Of a DNA stretch of 64,000 nt, positions 62,357 through 64,000 are shown one piece after another. How positions within the stretch are numbered: position 1 is the first letter of the stretch; each line of letters opens with the position of its first letter. The position numbers were made by a program, and so were the translations under genes. The stretch comes from Haloprofundus halophilus (GTDB lineage: Archaea > Halobacteriota > Halobacteria > Halobacteriales > Haloferacaceae). The stretch covers positions 248,001-312,000 of the forward strand of contig NZ_QQRR01000001.1 in NCBI RefSeq assembly GCF_003439925.1, in the 5' to 3' direction. Under the pieces are notes generated by a model, which worked only from the letters and a program-made list of their open reading frames with translations, was not told the origin of the DNA and searched no databases.

Positions 62357-62452
62357 CATCGCGCCCGTGCGACCATCTAGTTCCATCGCGCCCGTGCGAC
62401 CATCTGGTTCCATCGCGCCCGTGCGACCATCTGGTTCCATCGCGCCCGCGCG
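62357..62452 (+). repeat. 27-bp tandem repeat (3.5 copies) upstream of RPA
   Basis: Units at 62357-62383, 62384-62410, 62411-62437 and a partial from 62438, near-perfect (one A/G change). The array ends 9 nt before the RPA TATA box (62461-62467). Confidence 0.9.
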
Positions 62453-62460
62453 TGCAACGG

Positions 62461-62467
62461 TTTTTAA
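62461..62467 (+). promoter_or_regulatory. TATA box of the RPA operon
   Basis: TTTTTAA is centred 28 nt before ATG 62492, giving a leaderless transcript. The 27-bp repeat array lies directly upstream, where BRE and operator sites are expected. Confidence 0.6.
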
Positions 62468-62491
62468 CACAGCGGGTCGAAACCTTCCCCG

Positions 62492-63787
62492 ATGCAAGTA
62501 GACGACCATGCCGAGGAGCTCGCCTCCGCTCTCGGCGTCGACAAAGAGGAGGTCACACGCGACTTGGAGAACCTGCTGCAGTACAGCGTCCCCATCGAGG
62601 AGGCCAAACAGAGCATCCGCCGAAAACACGGTGGCGGCAGCGGCGGTGGCGGCGCGGCGCCCACCTCGAAGAACGTCGCCGAAATCACCCCCGAGGACGG
62701 CAGCGTCACGGTTACTGCGAAAGTGCTCACCGTCGGCACGCGCTCGATTCGCTACCAGGGCAAAGACCAGACGATTCGCGAGGGCGAACTCGCCGACGAG
62801 TCGGGGAAAATCTCGTACACGGCGTGGACCGACTTCGGCTTCGAGGCGGGCGACACCGTCACCATCGGTAACGCGAACGTCCGCGAGTGGGACGGACGAC
62901 CCGAACTGAACCTCGGCGAGAGCAGCAGCGTCGCCGTGGCCTCCGAGTCGGTTTCGACCGACTACGAGGTCGGCGGCGACTCGACCCTGCTGGCGCTCGA
63001 ACCCGGCGACCGCGGCCGCAACGTCGAGGTACAGGTGCTCGAAGTCGAAGAGCGGACGATCGACGGACGCGACGGCGAAACCGAGATTCTCTCGGGCGTC
63101 CTCGCCGACGAAACCGCCCGACTGCCCTTCACCGACTGGAACCCCCGCGACGAGGTCACAGAAGGTGCGAACCTCCGCATCGAGGACGTGTACATCCGCG
63201 AGTTCCGCGGCGTTCCCTCGGTGAACCTCTCGGAGTTCACCACCGTCACCGAACTCGCCGACCCCGTCGAAGTCCGCGACGCGGCTCCCCGGCTCCCCAT
63301 CGACGAGGCCGTCGACGCTGGCGGCATGTTCGACGTCGAACTCGTCGGCAACGTCATCGCCGTCCGCGACGGCTCCGGCCTCATCGAGCGCTGTCCGGAG
63401 TGCGGCCGCGTCGTCCAGAACGGCCAGTGCCGCAGTCACGGTAACGTCGACGGCGAGGACGACCTGCGCGTGAAGGCGATTCTCGACGACGGCACCGACA
63501 CCGTCACCGTCGTCCTCGACGCCGAGGCGACGAGCGAGGTGTACGGCGGCGGTATCGACGACGCGAAGCAGGCCGCCCGCGACGCGATGGACAAAGAGGT
63601 CGTCGCCGACGACATCCGCGAGAAACTCGTCGGCCTCGAACACCGCGTCCGCGGCAACCTCTCGGTCGACGAGTACGGCGCGAACCTCGACGCCAGCGAG
63701 TTCGAGGAGACCGACGACGACCCGGCCGAACGCGCCCGGACGCTGCTCTCAGAGATTCCGGCCGCCGACGAGGAGGTGGCGCGATGA
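62492..63787 (+). CDS. rpa1: replication protein A (archaeal ssDNA-binding protein, Rpa1 type)
   Basis: 431 residues. A short N-terminal helix pair is followed by OB folds: ITPEDGSVTVTAKVLTVGTR, LLALEPGDRGRNVEVQVLEV and AGGMFDVELVGNVIAVRDGS. A zinc finger (RCPECGRVVQNGQCRSHGNV) lies in the third OB region. This multi-OB plus zinc finger design is the haloarchaeal Rpa1-like form. It coats ssDNA in replication and repair. Its stop overlaps the ATG of the RPA-associated gene, as in known rpa-rpap pairs. Confidence 0.92.
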   Translation: MQVDDHAEELASALGVDKEEVTRDLENLLQYSVPIEEAKQSIRRKHGGGSGGGGAAPTSKNVAEITPEDGSVTVTAKVLTVGTRSIRYQGKDQTIREGELADESGKISYTAWTDFGFEAGDTVTIGNANVREWDGRPELNLGESSSVAVASESVSTDYEVGGDSTLLALEPGDRGRNVEVQVLEVEERTIDGRDGETEILSGVLADETARLPFTDWNPRDEVTEGANLRIEDVYIREFRGVPSVNLSEFTTVTELADPVEVRDAAPRLPIDEAVDAGGMFDVELVGNVIAVRDGSGLIERCPECGRVVQNGQCRSHGNVDGEDDLRVKAILDDGTDTVTVVLDAEATSEVYGGGIDDAKQAARDAMDKEVVADDIREKLVGLEHRVRGNLSVDEYGANLDASEFEETDDDPAERARTLLSEIPAADEEVAR

Positions 63788-64000
63788 GCGCCGACGCCCC
63801 GGGGCGACGCGAGGTCGCCTACCGGCTCTTCGCGGCCGAGTACGACGACGCGTCGCTGTCGTACTCCGAGAGCGACGAGGAGCGCGCGCCGAACTACGTC
63901 GTCACGCCGACGGGGGCGCGGGTCAACCGCCTGTTCGCCGTCGGCGTGCTGACCGAAGTCGAACAAGTCAACGAAGAGGTGCTTCGGGGCCGCGTCGCCG
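63784..64000 (+). CDS. RPA-associated protein (Rpap, partial)
   Basis: Begins MSADAPGRREVAYRLFAAEY and continues past the window end (72 codons seen). The segment VAYRLFAAEYDDASLSYSES then YVVTPTGARVNRLFAVGVLT is typical of the haloarchaeal RPA-associated protein family (COG3390). It is co-translated with RPA by the 4-nt overlap. The two form a complex needed for DNA repair in Haloferax. The gene is cut by the end of the window. Confidence 0.85.
   Translation, partial: MSADAPGRREVAYRLFAAEYDDASLSYSESDEERAPNYVVTPTGARVNRLFAVGVLTEVEQVNEEVLRGRVA

Noticed and set aside
62357-62452. In-frame coding repeat on the minus strand (GAMEPDGRT-like)
   Set aside because: The repeat is upstream of the RPA TATA box, and the long frame on the other strand is the shadow of RPA.

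Overview
The window is chromosomal DNA from an extremely halophilic archaeon of the class Halobacteria, probably close to the Haloferax/Halogeometricum group. This rests on high GC with C/G-ending codons, acidic proteins rich in Asp and Glu, TATA boxes about 25-30 nt before start codons with almost no leader, Tat signals, and archaeal markers (archaeal RPA plus partner, SBDS, archaeal RibD-type reductase, UPF0058, XPD helicase). There is no rRNA, complete tRNA, IS element, integrase or CRISPR array. Most of the window reads as core chromosome. One AT-rich patch (about 53.8-57.7 kb) looks accessory.

Layout. 1-4.5 kb: small regulators and conserved halophilic proteins (ribbon-helix-helix protein, degenerate metallo-beta-lactamase, zinc-ribbon membrane protein, TetR, VOC, cupin). 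4.9-13.5 kb: a branched-chain amino acid cluster, leuA - (leader peptide) - ilvB - ilvN - ilvC - orphan small protein - leuC - leuD - leuB, with stop/start overlaps from ilvB to leuB. 13.7-15.9 kb: a 37-codon ORF, ptsH (HPr) and ptsI (enzyme I), with no sugar-specific enzyme II nearby. 16-19.4 kb: HAD hydrolase and small membrane/regulatory proteins. 19.5-21.7 kb: two exported proteins of unknown function. 22-27 kb: gluconate dehydratase-like enolase-superfamily enzyme, formamidase, MOSC, SDR and methylmalonyl-CoA epimerase. 27-31.5 kb: MenE-like ligase with a long Ser/Asp tail, acyl-CoA dehydrogenase, AlkZ-like winged-helix protein. 31.5-41.3 kb: MFS transporter, lactonase-like hydrolase, UPF0058, MutS-like ATPase, threonine dehydratase-like lyase with an Asp-Ala tail overlapping an M20 amidohydrolase, luciferase-like protein, FG-GAP/ASPIC protein. 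41.4-51 kb: XPD helicase, subtilase-like protein with a membrane winged-helix protein, MFS, NAD(P)HX repair enzyme, MoaC, deaminase. 51-53.7 kb: HflX, FUN14, SBDS. 53.9-58.2 kb: a two-gene secreted/surface operon. 58.2-64 kb: NifU-like scaffold, IMPase, thioredoxin, RibD-type reductase, glycosyltransferase, DSPYQ-repeat protein, RPA and its partner (cut by the window end).

The most interesting signal is in the branched-chain amino acid cluster. A 33-codon ORF sits right behind a TATA box upstream of ilvB. Six of its residues 23-30 are Val, Leu or Ile, and hairpins follow, so it looks like a bacterial ilv attenuator leader but in an archaeon. Upstream, the leuA promoter points to a start codon in a different frame from the enzyme. 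Joining the two needs a +1 shift at a CCCC run, which could be either a recoding site or an assembly error.

A second theme is short tandem repeats. They occur at gene borders (30 bp at 2.1 kb, 26 bp at 13.6 kb, 14 bp x7 at 43.8 kb, 27 bp x3.5 at 62.4 kb, a 45-bp pair around gnaD) and as in-frame low-complexity tails (MenE, threonine dehydratase, DSPYQ protein). All family calls come from reading motifs; no database search was run.
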